Source: an uncultured Acetatifactor sp. (lineage in GTDB: Bacteria; Bacillota; Clostridia; Lachnospirales; Lachnospiraceae). From it: a stretch of 64,000 nucleotides of DNA. The translations under genes and the position numbers were made by a program. The notes beneath the pieces were generated by a model. It was not told where the DNA came from. It did not search any database and saw nothing but the letters and a program-made list of their open reading frames with translations. Location: assembly GCA_910586515.1 (NCBI GenBank), contig CAJUGL010000010.1, forward strand, positions 1-64,000. The letters are read 5' to 3'. Each line of letters begins with the position of its first letter. Positions within the stretch are counted from its first letter, which is position 1. Below are positions 32,956 to 40,935 of the stretch, piece by piece.

Positions 32956-35832
32956 TTACTCCATGTCTCTTTCCAGCCCTTCGAAGGGGCGGTTCCACCC
33001 CTTTTCCCGGCTCCCGAGATACCGCTCCCGAATCTGCGCGGCAGCCGCCTCCACGGATTCCCGAAAACCTTCCGCAGACAGCCGTGCCGCGCCTTCTCCC
33101 CAGATAATCATCTGCTCCAGTCTGTCCGAAGTAGCCACGGTGACCCTGTGCTTCCTGCCGATTTCATGCACGGTCTTCTCTATATACTGATCGGCCGTCT
33201 CCGCCTCCTTTGTATAGACCACATGGATATTGTGATATTTCTGCACGGACCCTGTATTTCCTTTTACCTTGTAGGCATCGAACACCAAAATCAATGTGCC
33301 GCCGGCAGAACCCTGATAATTGCTGCAGATGTCCATCAGTTTATCCCTGGCGCTGTGAATGTTCGTCTCTGCCAGGTCACGCAAATCCTCCCAGGCAAAA
33401 ATAATATTGTAACCGTCCACCAACAGATACTCCTCCTGGCTCTGTCTGCCGCTTGCCTTTACCGTCCCCTGCGCGCCTTTTCGCTCCGTGAAAACGCCTG
33501 ACTCCGGTCCGGCAGGCACTTCTTCCTCTTCCGGCTCCTGCGTCCCGCCGGCTTTCCTTTGATGATAGCGGTACGGCGTATAATCGTTGACGTTTTTCCC
33601 ATAGGTTCTGGCGAAAATTTCTTCGATTTCCTCCTGGGTAATATAATCCGAAGAAGACCTCCTCTCCGGCGAAGTTTTACCTCTTCCGCCGGCTCCGGCG
33701 CTCATGCCGGAAGACTTATCCCCGTCCTGAAGCCCGCAGCCTTCTTTCTCCGGCTCCCGGGAAGGCTCCCATCCGTTTTCCAGATGGGCATACTCCGGCA
33801 CCTGGTCCCAGGGCACCACAAACCCGGCTCCATGGGCGCAGAACACAGACGAAGAAGGATTCTCCAAATCCGCCTCCGGGTCATAACCAAACCGTTCGAT
33901 CACCTGCTCCGCATCGTGGCAGGGTTCATATCCCTTCAGCGCACAGCTCAGCCTCCCCGCACCCCTGGTATAAGCGTTCACCTCGCTCTGATATCCCTGC
34001 ATGGCCGCTGCCGGAGCGCTGCCGGTGAGAACGGTAAATTCTCCCTGGGTCTGGGGCGCGTCAAATCGCCCGCTCATTCTGTGAATATCAGACATGGCTC
34101 TGCCCACCTGCGCGGAAGGCACCTCTAAAACAAAGGAAAATACCGGCTCAAGAAGCAGACTCTCCCCGCTCATCAGTCCCTGACGCATGGCGCGGTATGT
34201 GGCCTGCCGAAAGTCCCCTCCCTCCGTATGCTTGAGATGAGCCCTGCCGGTCAGCAAGGTGATCCGGATATCCGTCACCGGGGACCCCGTCAGCACACCG
34301 GGATGGGACCGCTCCTCCAGATGGGTAAAAATCAGCCGCTGCCAGTTCCTGTCCAGCAGATCCTCGCTGCAGCCCCCCGCAATCTGCAGACCGCTGCCCG
34401 GCTCCCCCGGCTCCAGCAGTAAATGTACCTCCGCATAATGGCGCAGAGGCTCATAATGCCCTATGCCTGTCACAGGCGCAGCAAGGGTTTCCTTATACAT
34501 AATCTGCCCGTCGGTAAATTCCACTTCTAGGCCGAATCGCTCCGCTATCAGCCTTTTAAGGATCTCTATCTGCACCTCGCCCATGACCTGTACATGGATT
34601 TCCGGCACAGGCATTTTTCTGCCCGCCTGCTCCTTCTTTCCGAAAGAGGCGCCTGCAGAAGACGACACTTCTGTCATTTCTTTCCGCACGGCCTTCTGCC
34701 AGACCACATGAAGCTGCGGCTCTTCCTCTTCCAGCCTGCGCAGCTGTCCCAGTACCCGCACACTGTCGCTGCCTTCCGGCAGGATCAGCCCATAGGTCAG
34801 CACCGGTGCCAGAATGGGCAGACTGTTCCTGCTCTCCCTTCCCAGCCCCTGTCCCGCAAACGTTCTTTCCAGGCCTGCCACGGCGCAGATCCCTCCCGCC
34901 TCCACTTCTTCCGCCGTCTCATAGGAAGCACCGCCGTATATTCTCAGCTGATCTGCCTTCTCCTCCCAGACTTCCTCTCCGGAGGCGGCGCTGCGCCTGT
35001 TGTCCAGAAGCATCTTCACCCGCAGCGTCCCTCCCGTAACCTTCAGATGAGTCAGACGGACTCCGGAAGGATCTCTGGAAATTTTATACACCCTTGCGCC
35101 GAACTCCGGTGGGTATTCCGGACACCGGACGAATCTGCGGATACCCTCCAACAGTTCCTCCACCCCCTCCAGATGCAGAGCCGCGCCGAAATAGCAGGGA
35201 AACAGATGCCTCCCCGCTATGGCTCCTGCCAGGGAAGCATCCGTCAGGCTTCCGCTTTCCAGATACTCCTCCAGCAGCGCCTCATTGCACAGGGAAAGTT
35301 CTTCCAGCCGATTCTCCTTCTGCCCCTCCGCCTCCGGCCCGAATTCCTGGCAGCCTCCGTCCAGCTTTGCCTGCAATTCCGCAAGCAGCTTCTCCCGGTC
35401 AGCGCCCGGCTGATCCATCTTGTTCACAAATAGAAACACAGGGATCCCATATTCCCCCAGCAGTTTCCAGAGCGTCTGCACATGCCCCTGCACACCGTCC
35501 GATCCGCTGATCACTAACAGCGCATAGTCCAGAACCTGCAGAGTCCTCTCCATCTCCGCGCTGAAATCCACATGACCGGGTGTATCCAGCAGAGTAATTT
35601 CCAGTCCCTCCCAGGAGACCTGGGCCTGCTTGGAGAAAATGGTGATTCCCCTCTCCCGCTCCATGGAAAAATTATCAAGAAACGCATTTCCATGGTCAAC
35701 CCTGCCAAGTCTGCGTATTCTGCCGCCTGTGTAAAGAAGCCCCTCTGCAAGGGTAGTTTTTCCCGCGTCCACATGGGCCAGCAGACCTACACAGATATGC
35801 TCCCTCTTTTTATTATCCGCCTGTCCGCCCAT
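32956..35832 (-). CDS. TetM/EF-G-like translational GTPase fused to a Rae1/YacP-type NYN nuclease domain
   Basis: This 958-residue protein starts with a translational GTPase: G1 AHVDAGKTTL (near residue 20), RGIT, DTPGHVDF and NKMD. EF-G-like domains follow to about residue 690, with SVFCAHGAGFVVPW near the end of the homology. After a charged linker, residues 798 to about 940 match B. subtilis YacP/Rae1 closely: LLVDGYNIIFAW, LVFDAYKVKG, TKEAETADQYIEKT, VATSDRLEQ. Rae1 is known to cut mRNA in the ribosomal A site, where TetM-like factors also bind. The loop equivalent to TetM's Tyr/Ser-Pro-Val segment reads GRAHLKHTEGGDF, so tetracycline protection is doubtful. It is one unbroken frame, with GGGAGG 9 bases before the ATG, and is monocistronic. 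Confidence 0.88.
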   Translation of the reverse strand: MGGQADNKKREHICVGLLAHVDAGKTTLAEGLLYTGGRIRRLGRVDHGNAFLDNFSMERERGITIFSKQAQVSWEGLEITLLDTPGHVDFSAEMERTLQVLDYALLVISGSDGVQGHVQTLWKLLGEYGIPVFLFVNKMDQPGADREKLLAELQAKLDGGCQEFGPEAEGQKENRLEELSLCNEALLEEYLESGSLTDASLAGAIAGRHLFPCYFGAALHLEGVEELLEGIRRFVRCPEYPPEFGARVYKISRDPSGVRLTHLKVTGGTLRVKMLLDNRRSAASGEEVWEEKADQLRIYGGASYETAEEVEAGGICAVAGLERTFAGQGLGRESRNSLPILAPVLTYGLILPEGSDSVRVLGQLRRLEEEEPQLHVVWQKAVRKEMTEVSSSAGASFGKKEQAGRKMPVPEIHVQVMGEVQIEILKRLIAERFGLEVEFTDGQIMYKETLAAPVTGIGHYEPLRHYAEVHLLLEPGEPGSGLQIAGGCSEDLLDRNWQRLIFTHLEERSHPGVLTGSPVTDIRITLLTGRAHLKHTEGGDFRQATYRAMRQGLMSGESLLLEPVFSFVLEVPSAQVGRAMSDIHRMSGRFDAPQTQGEFTVLTGSAPAAAMQGYQSEVNAYTRGAGRLSCALKGYEPCHDAEQVIERFGYDPEADLENPSSSVFCAHGAGFVVPWDQVPEYAHLENGWEPSREPEKEGCGLQDGDKSSGMSAGAGGRGKTSPERRSSSDYITQEEIEEIFARTYGKNVNDYTPYRYHQRKAGGTQEPEEEEVPAGPESGVFTERKGAQGTVKASGRQSQEEYLLVDGYNIIFAWEDLRDLAETNIHSARDKLMDICSNYQGSAGGTLILVFDAYKVKGNTGSVQKYHNIHVVYTKEAETADQYIEKTVHEIGRKHRVTVATSDRLEQMIIWGEGAARLSAEGFRESVEAAAAQIRERYLGSREKGWNRPFEGLERDME

Positions 35833-35934
35833 GCCCCGACGCCTCCCTTCGTTATCGCATGTCTTTTAGTTTACCACAAAAGAATGCAATCGTCGATAAA
35901 AAACAAAGGTGGTCGCGTCAATACACAAAAAAAC

Positions 35935-35963
35935 TTGACACCCATGGCAAAATCCCCTATAGT
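35935..35963 (+). promoter_or_regulatory. thiT promoter
   Basis: TTGACA (35935-35940), exactly 17 bases, TATAGT (35958-35963), about 20 bases upstream of the riboswitch. Confidence 0.8.
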
Positions 35964-35981
35964 AGGATATGTAAAATTAAC

Positions 35982-36072
35982 CGCTAGGGGAGCACATCGC
36001 TGAGATTGAGACCGTGCGCGCACTGTCTCTAACCCTCACTACTTGAACCGGACAATACCGGCGTAAGGAAGC
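35982..36072 (+). ncRNA. TPP riboswitch (THI element)
   Basis: The conserved thi-box parts are in order: CTAGGGGAGC, GCTGAGATTGAGAC, CTAACCCTCA and TTGAACCGGACAATACCGGC. It binds thiamine pyrophosphate and controls the thiamine uptake gene behind it. Confidence 0.93.
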
Positions 36073-36164
36073 GCAGCAGCAAAGAGTCCGCCGTGGCCGG
36101 TCTGTCCACGGATGCAGGGATGCGTAAATTCACTATTGCAGCCCCTCCCGGCTGCCGATGTCGT

Positions 36165-36190
36165 TCCTCCTTAGCCAGAAATAAGGAGGA
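36165..36190 (+). promoter_or_regulatory. Ribosome-site-sequestering hairpin of thiT
   Basis: TCCTCCTTA (36165-36173) and TAAGGAGGA (36182-36190) pair perfectly over 9 bp, with loop GCCAGAAA, burying the AAGGAGG ribosome site. TTTTT follows directly before the ATG, so it could block translation, end transcription, or both. It is the likely output of the TPP riboswitch. Confidence 0.75.
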
Positions 36191-36195
36191 TTTTT

Positions 36196-36840
36196 ATGTT
36201 AAACAAAGTATCTGGCGTCCTTTTTTCCCAAAAGCGCTCCACGGACACAAAACACTCTCCCGCCGTATCGGAAGACCGACTCCGGGAATCAAAGACACCC
36301 TCCCGCAGACCGGCTGCAAAATGCCTTGCCTTCTGCGCTGCCGCCATTGCCCTGGGCACTCTGCTGTCCAATCTGAAGGTATACAGCTTTCCTTTCGGCG
36401 GTTCCGTCACTTTGCTCTCCATGTTGGTGGTCTGCCTTCCCGGCTATTGGTTCGGTGTGAAAATCGGCCTGATCACCGGAATCGCCTACGGCATACTGCA
36501 GCTGATCATTGACCCTTTCGTCATTCACCCCCTTCAGCTTCTGATGGATTATCCTCTGGCCTTCGGCGCTTTCGGACTCTCCGGGCTATTCAGCGACAGA
36601 AAGCACGGACTTCTCCTGGGCTACGCCGCCGGGGTGACTGGGCGCTGGATTTTTTCATCCCTCTCCGGCTGGCTGTTTTTTGCCGAATATGCCTGGGAAG
36701 GCTGGGCGGTCCTGCCTTACACACTTGTATACAACGCCATCTACATGTTTACCGAGGCGGCCCTCACTTACCTGGTTCTCGCCATACCTTACGTAAGGCA
36801 TACTCTGGCCGAGCTGAAACGTCTTGCTGCTGCGCCCTGA
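36196..36840 (+). CDS. thiT: ECF-type thiamine uptake S component
   Basis: This 214-residue membrane protein binds thiamine and works with the shared ECF ATPases and T protein. After a 40-residue basic tail come about six segments. Family stretches include SNLKVYSFPFGGSVTLLSML, GIAYGILQLIIDP and the ligand-binding end WEGWAVLPYTLVYNAIYMFTE. The N-terminal tail is longer than usual for ThiT. The start follows AAGGAGG and TTTTT. Control is by the upstream TPP riboswitch, which confirms the substrate class. Confidence 0.93.
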   Translation: MLNKVSGVLFSQKRSTDTKHSPAVSEDRLRESKTPSRRPAAKCLAFCAAAIALGTLLSNLKVYSFPFGGSVTLLSMLVVCLPGYWFGVKIGLITGIAYGILQLIIDPFVIHPLQLLMDYPLAFGAFGLSGLFSDRKHGLLLGYAAGVTGRWIFSSLSGWLFFAEYAWEGWAVLPYTLVYNAIYMFTEAALTYLVLAIPYVRHTLAELKRLAAAP

Positions 36841-36862
36841 CGCGTATTTTTGATACAGCTTA

Positions 36863-36917
36863 TTTACATTTCGGAGATATCCGCGTTATACTTATTCTGT
36901 ACACTGAGATACAGAAT
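36863..36917 (+). promoter_or_regulatory. Promoter and leader palindrome of the two-component operon
   Basis: TTTACA (36863-36868), 18 bases, TATACT (36887-36892). Just past it ATTCTGTA (36894-36901) and TACAGAAT (36910-36917) form a perfect 8-bp inverted repeat at the start of the transcript, a candidate operator, perhaps for the response regulator itself. Confidence 0.55.
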
Positions 36918-36943
36918 CGGATTGCCGAGAGGAAACACAGCAC

Positions 36944-37621
36944 ATGGAAAGCAAAAAAATTTTAGTCATTGAGGATGAAAAACCCATTGCGGATATCTTG
37001 AAATACGGCTTTGAGAAGGAGGGCTTCCTGGTTCAGTGCGCCTACACAGGCGCCGAAGGCTTCTCCATGGCCCGGGGGAACCCTCCCGATCTGGTCCTTC
37101 TGGACTGGATGCTGCCGGACATCAGCGGAGTGGACGTATGCCGGATGCTCACCGAACAGTACAGAATTCCCATCATTATGCTCACCGCCAGAGGCACCGT
37201 GGAAGACAAGCTCTACGGGCTGGAATCCGGGGCGGACGACTATATCACCAAGCCCTTCGACCTGCGGGAGGTGGTTGCCCGTGTACGGACCATTCTGCGG
37301 CGCTTTGACAAGGCCAGGGGCAATACGGCGGATGACAGGCTCGTCTGCGGCCACCTTACCCTCATAGAGCGGGAACACAGCGTTTACCGCGACGGCGCTC
37401 TCCTGAATCTGACGCCAAAAGAATATGAACTGCTGGTCTGTTTCCTGAAACATCCCCGCCAGGTCTTCACCAGAACAGCCCTGCTGGACCAGATATGGGG
37501 TTATGATTTTGTCGGAGATACCAGAACCGTGGACATCCATGTTCAGCGCATCCGCAAAAAGGCCGGACTGGAAGATACTTTGGTAACGGTCTTCGGCGTG
37601 GGGTACAAATATGTCCCCTGA
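36944..37621 (+). CDS. OmpR/PhoB-family response regulator
   Basis: This 225-residue regulator has an N-terminal receiver domain (VIEDEKPIADIL acidic pocket, phospho-acceptor Asp in LVLLDWMLPDISG near residue 54, MLTARG, GADDYITKPF with the conserved Lys). The C-terminal winged helix is of the OmpR type (NLTPKEYELLVCFLKHPRQVFTR, DTRTVDIHVQRIRKK). It overlaps the sensor kinase gene by 11 bases, so the pair is co-translated. The signal is unknown. Confidence 0.95.
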   Translation: MESKKILVIEDEKPIADILKYGFEKEGFLVQCAYTGAEGFSMARGNPPDLVLLDWMLPDISGVDVCRMLTEQYRIPIIMLTARGTVEDKLYGLESGADDYITKPFDLREVVARVRTILRRFDKARGNTADDRLVCGHLTLIEREHSVYRDGALLNLTPKEYELLVCFLKHPRQVFTRTALLDQIWGYDFVGDTRTVDIHVQRIRKKAGLEDTLVTVFGVGYKYVP

Positions 37622-39128
37622 CAAACCCAGATACCGTTTCGGCATTCGCCGTCAGATGACCCTGATCCTGTTTGCCGTATTTCTGGCCGGAGGCGGCATC
37701 CTCTACGGAAGTCTCCACGCCAGACTCCGGCAGAGTCTGGAAGAACAGATCATCCGTGAACTTCAGGGCCGTCAGGAAAATACCCTTGTCTATATCCGCC
37801 AGCTGCTGATGCTCCGGAACGCCAACAATGACGAAGACGGATATCGTCAGATTGCAGACGATATCGTCCGGGAACTGAAACCTCTGGGCGGAAGAAATTT
37901 CAGCGTACTGGACACCCGGGGGAACTATCTCAGCGGAAATACTCAGCTGTCGGAAGAATCCCCCCGCCGTGATCTGGAAGAGGCCCTGAAGGGAAATGCC
38001 GCATTTACCATGACTTATCCGGATTCGGATCACATGATGGTCTATTTTTCCATGCCCGTGGTCATTGAAGAGCGCACCATCGGCATCATCCGCTATCGTA
38101 CGGACGCCTCCCAGATGTTCGTCCAGATCATGCAGAGCGAACAGCAGGTATATCAGACCACGGCCGCCGTATTCGCGCTGATCTTTCTGCTTCTGGCCTT
38201 TTTTATCAACAAACTTCTGGTGCCCATATGGAAACTCACAGAAATCTCCCGGCAGGTGGTGCGGGATCTGTCCGGGGAACAGGTGGATATGCAGATGCTT
38301 GCCCAGCTGGCCGATTCCGGTCACAGGGACGAGGTGGGGGAACTGTCCAGAAACTTCAGCGTCATGCTGGAGACCATCGGTTCCCAGTTTGAAAAAATGC
38401 AGGCGGACAAGGATCAGATCATTCGCCTCCTTGGCAGCCGGCAGGAATTCTACAACAACATGACCCATGAATTGAAGACGCCTCTCACCACCATTCAGGG
38501 CTATGCCCAGCTCATGGAGGCAGACGCGGGGGCGGACAGGGAGCTCAGCAGCCGGGGCCTGCGGCAGATTCTTCAGGAAAGCTCCAGAATGCACCAAATG
38601 GTGCTTCAGCTTCTGGAGATGTCCGACAAAAGCATGTATGTGGAGAAAAAGGCCGTGGAGATAAGCCGCACCGCGCAGAGCGTGGCCCAGGCGCTGGAAA
38701 TCAAGGCGCAGCGCTACAACATGCAGATTCAGGCCGATTTTCCGGAACCCCTGTGGGTCATGGGTGTGGAAGACCGGCTGCGGCAGGTGCTGATCAACCT
38801 GGTGGACAACGCCATCAAATACGGGGAAAGCCAATCGGTCATCCACATAAACGGTGTGCGGAAAACCGATTTTGTATGGCTGGCCGTCCGCAACCGCGGA
38901 AAAGCCCTTGACCCGGAGGAACAGGAGAAGATCTTCGAACCTTTTTACCGGACAGACAAGGCCTATTCCCGGGAACAGGGAAGCGCAGGACTGGGCCTTT
39001 CCATCTGCCGCAAAATCATGGAAGAACACGACGGAAGCATCGGTGTGAAATGCCGGCCCGAAGGCCAGACCGTCTTTTATATCCGGCTGAAGTCAGCCTC
39101 TGTGCACTCAGCTCCCAACACCAGATAA
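37611..39128 (+). CDS. Sensor histidine kinase
   Basis: This 505-residue kinase has a membrane segment at about residues 15-35, an external region of about 145 residues, a second segment at about 182-202 (TTAAVFALIFLLLAFFINKL), a HAMP-like linker, HisKA with the phospho-His in NNMTHELKTPLTTI (near 285), and an ATPase domain with LINLVDNAIKYG, EQEKIFEPFYRTDKA and GSAGLGLSICRKI. It partners the overlapping response regulator and is followed by a lipoprotein gene at a 110-base gap that may be part of the sensing system. Confidence 0.94.
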   Translation: MSPDKPRYRFGIRRQMTLILFAVFLAGGGILYGSLHARLRQSLEEQIIRELQGRQENTLVYIRQLLMLRNANNDEDGYRQIADDIVRELKPLGGRNFSVLDTRGNYLSGNTQLSEESPRRDLEEALKGNAAFTMTYPDSDHMMVYFSMPVVIEERTIGIIRYRTDASQMFVQIMQSEQQVYQTTAAVFALIFLLLAFFINKLLVPIWKLTEISRQVVRDLSGEQVDMQMLAQLADSGHRDEVGELSRNFSVMLETIGSQFEKMQADKDQIIRLLGSRQEFYNNMTHELKTPLTTIQGYAQLMEADAGADRELSSRGLRQILQESSRMHQMVLQLLEMSDKSMYVEKKAVEISRTAQSVAQALEIKAQRYNMQIQADFPEPLWVMGVEDRLRQVLINLVDNAIKYGESQSVIHINGVRKTDFVWLAVRNRGKALDPEEQEKIFEPFYRTDKAYSREQGSAGLGLSICRKIMEEHDGSIGVKCRPEGQTVFYIRLKSASVHSAPNTR

Positions 39129-39238
39129 TCAAGCCGCCCTGAACCCAGCAAAAGATTTCCATTCAAATCAGCGCCTTTCCGCACATCTCACCGGCTGCTG
39201 CCGGCGCTGCAAAAGACGCGCAACAGAAAGTATAGCGT

Positions 39239-40708
39239 ATGACACATTCAGAACGTCCGAAAACATACCCAAAAATCTGCCGGCTGCTCCTCCTGGCTTC
39301 TCTGCTCCTTTCGGGATGCGCCCCTGAGGAGAAGACCATGCTGCTGCCCATGGCTCAGACTTCCGAGGAGGACTCGGAAAGCGCGGATCCCGCAAAAGAC
39401 TTTACAGTGAAAAAAATATTTACCTACTCCTACGAAACCAGCGAACTCCTGGAAAAAAGCGCTTATTTAAAGGGCTGCAAAGCCAACGAGATACACATCA
39501 CCGCCATGGATGAGAAAGAGGACGGCGGTCGGTTCGTATTTCGGCAGGTGGACTACAGATACGGTTTCTATGACACCCTGGACGAATTCTTCCGGTTCCG
39601 GGACCAATGGCTCAATCCCGGTCACGAGACAAAGGAGGAAGATCTCTATATCGAAAGCCTGCTGCCCTCCCCCGACGGAAAGCAGCTTCTGGTCTATGTC
39701 CGGTCCGCCGTCGGAGATACCCGCATCGTATGGCTGTACACACTGGGCAGCCAGGACTCCCTGCTTCTCTACGAGGGCATTCTGGAACAGAACGGCCCTA
39801 TGATCGGTTCCTTCTCCCCCGACGGACGCTGGATGACCTTTGACGTCACAGGCTCCTCTACAGGAAATGACTTCATGGTCCCCATTTATGACTGTGAAAA
39901 ACAAGATTGGGCAGCACCTGAGCAATACCTGGAACTGCCCGGGAGTCCGAAAGGAAAATCCGCCTCCGTCCGTCTCTTCAGCCGGCTTTATCCGCCGGAC
40001 CATATGCTCTATTCCGCCTCGGACGATCTGACCTTGAGGCCCTGGGCCGCGTTTCTCTGCGACACCTCCGAAGGCCTTGGATTATTGAACTTTTTCCTGG
40101 AGGAGGATAAAAATATTCTCTCATTTACCCTGCATTGGACGGACCTCTCTGCCCCGGAACCCGCGCCTACGCCGGACCCGACCGTACAGCATATCAGCAG
40201 TTATCTGTCCAATTACGACGGCATACCTTATTTACAGTACAGACAGGAACACGGAAAAAGATGTTTTTACTACATGGGAAATCCTTATCAGCTGATCCGT
40301 ACGGACATGGAGGATATCACTTCCGCCGAGAAAGATTCAGTCCTCTTCCCCGACCCGGTATGGGAATTTCTCCCTCTGGATACCGGAGATCTGTTGGTCC
40401 TGCTTGTTCAGGAAGCAGGCGCCGACATCGGCGAGCATTACGGCAATGACCTGGAGCAGAACGCCAATGTTTTCGGAAAGTATGCCCCCAGCGGCGCAGC
40501 CGGCTCCAAAACCGTCCAGTCCTGCTGGGACATCCGTTCCGCGGATCTGTATCTCTATCCCGCCGAAGGCACGGAGAGACGCCTCCTGTACAAAAACGTG
40601 CAAAACCTTCTGGGGATGGAATACGATGCCGAAAACAGGCGAATCCTGCTGGAAACCTGGGAGAACGGAGATCTCACCCACAGGAAGTGCATCATCCTTG
40701 AACTGTAG
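39239..40708 (+). CDS. Putative lipoprotein with TolB-like beta-propeller repeats
   Basis: This 489-residue exported protein has a signal peptide (basic start, then LLLLASLLLSGC; Cys near residue 23). The mature part holds WD40/TolB-like strands such as LLPSPDGKQLLVYVRS and GSFSPDGRWMTFDVTG. The family is not recognised. The ribosome site is weak (GAAAG, no AGGAGG), so it may depend on translation or transcription from the upstream kinase gene. Its position after the two-component genes suggests an accessory or regulated surface protein. The 227 bases after it hold R7 and the asnB control region. Confidence 0.75.
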   Translation: MTHSERPKTYPKICRLLLLASLLLSGCAPEEKTMLLPMAQTSEEDSESADPAKDFTVKKIFTYSYETSELLEKSAYLKGCKANEIHITAMDEKEDGGRFVFRQVDYRYGFYDTLDEFFRFRDQWLNPGHETKEEDLYIESLLPSPDGKQLLVYVRSAVGDTRIVWLYTLGSQDSLLLYEGILEQNGPMIGSFSPDGRWMTFDVTGSSTGNDFMVPIYDCEKQDWAAPEQYLELPGSPKGKSASVRLFSRLYPPDHMLYSASDDLTLRPWAAFLCDTSEGLGLLNFFLEEDKNILSFTLHWTDLSAPEPAPTPDPTVQHISSYLSNYDGIPYLQYRQEHGKRCFYYMGNPYQLIRTDMEDITSAEKDSVLFPDPVWEFLPLDTGDLLVLLVQEAGADIGEHYGNDLEQNANVFGKYAPSGAAGSKTVQSCWDIRSADLYLYPAEGTERRLLYKNVQNLLGMEYDAENRRILLETWENGDLTHRKCIILEL

Positions 40709-40748
40709 CCCCGTCAGTGCCACAGCCTTCCGCTCCCGGAGGATAATC

Positions 40749-40764
40749 GCAACAGTTCAGACAG
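40749..40764 (-). repeat. Palindrome half-copy R7
   Basis: GCAACAGTTCAGACAG followed by CCCCTC equals, on the other strand, the right end of the pyrB-pyrI element (GAGGGGCTGTCTGAAC). The second arm is degraded. Confidence 0.65.
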
Positions 40765-40800
40765 CCCCTCAACGGCAAATGTTTACAACCCGAAACATTT

Positions 40801-40845
40801 TAGAAACAAAATTTCTACGCATATGATATATGCCTGCCGTATACT
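40801..40845 (+). promoter_or_regulatory. asnB upstream palindromes
   Basis: TAGAAA-CAAAA-TTTCTA (40801-40817) and GCATATGATATATGC (40819-40833) are adjacent inverted repeats just before a TATACT (40840-40845). A good -35 is missing, which suggests an activator- or repressor-bound promoter. The regulator is unknown. Confidence 0.4.
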
Positions 40846-40935
40846 GGATTTCAGAACGAAACACCGGAGACACAGTTCCGGAGACCTGTCATCTCCCGAC
40901 CCGGGCGGCAGAGAAACGTACAAAGGAGTATGATT

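Noticed and set aside
32765..32998. 77-codon minus-strand frame before the GTPase gene's end
   Set aside because: It overlaps the end of the GTPase-NYN gene and its terminator and shows no ribosome site or recognisable pattern.
32956..35832. Simple tetracycline-resistance gene call
   Set aside because: The protein is TetM-like overall but lacks the Tyr/Ser-Pro-Val loop of TetM and carries an extra nuclease domain; resistance cannot be inferred.
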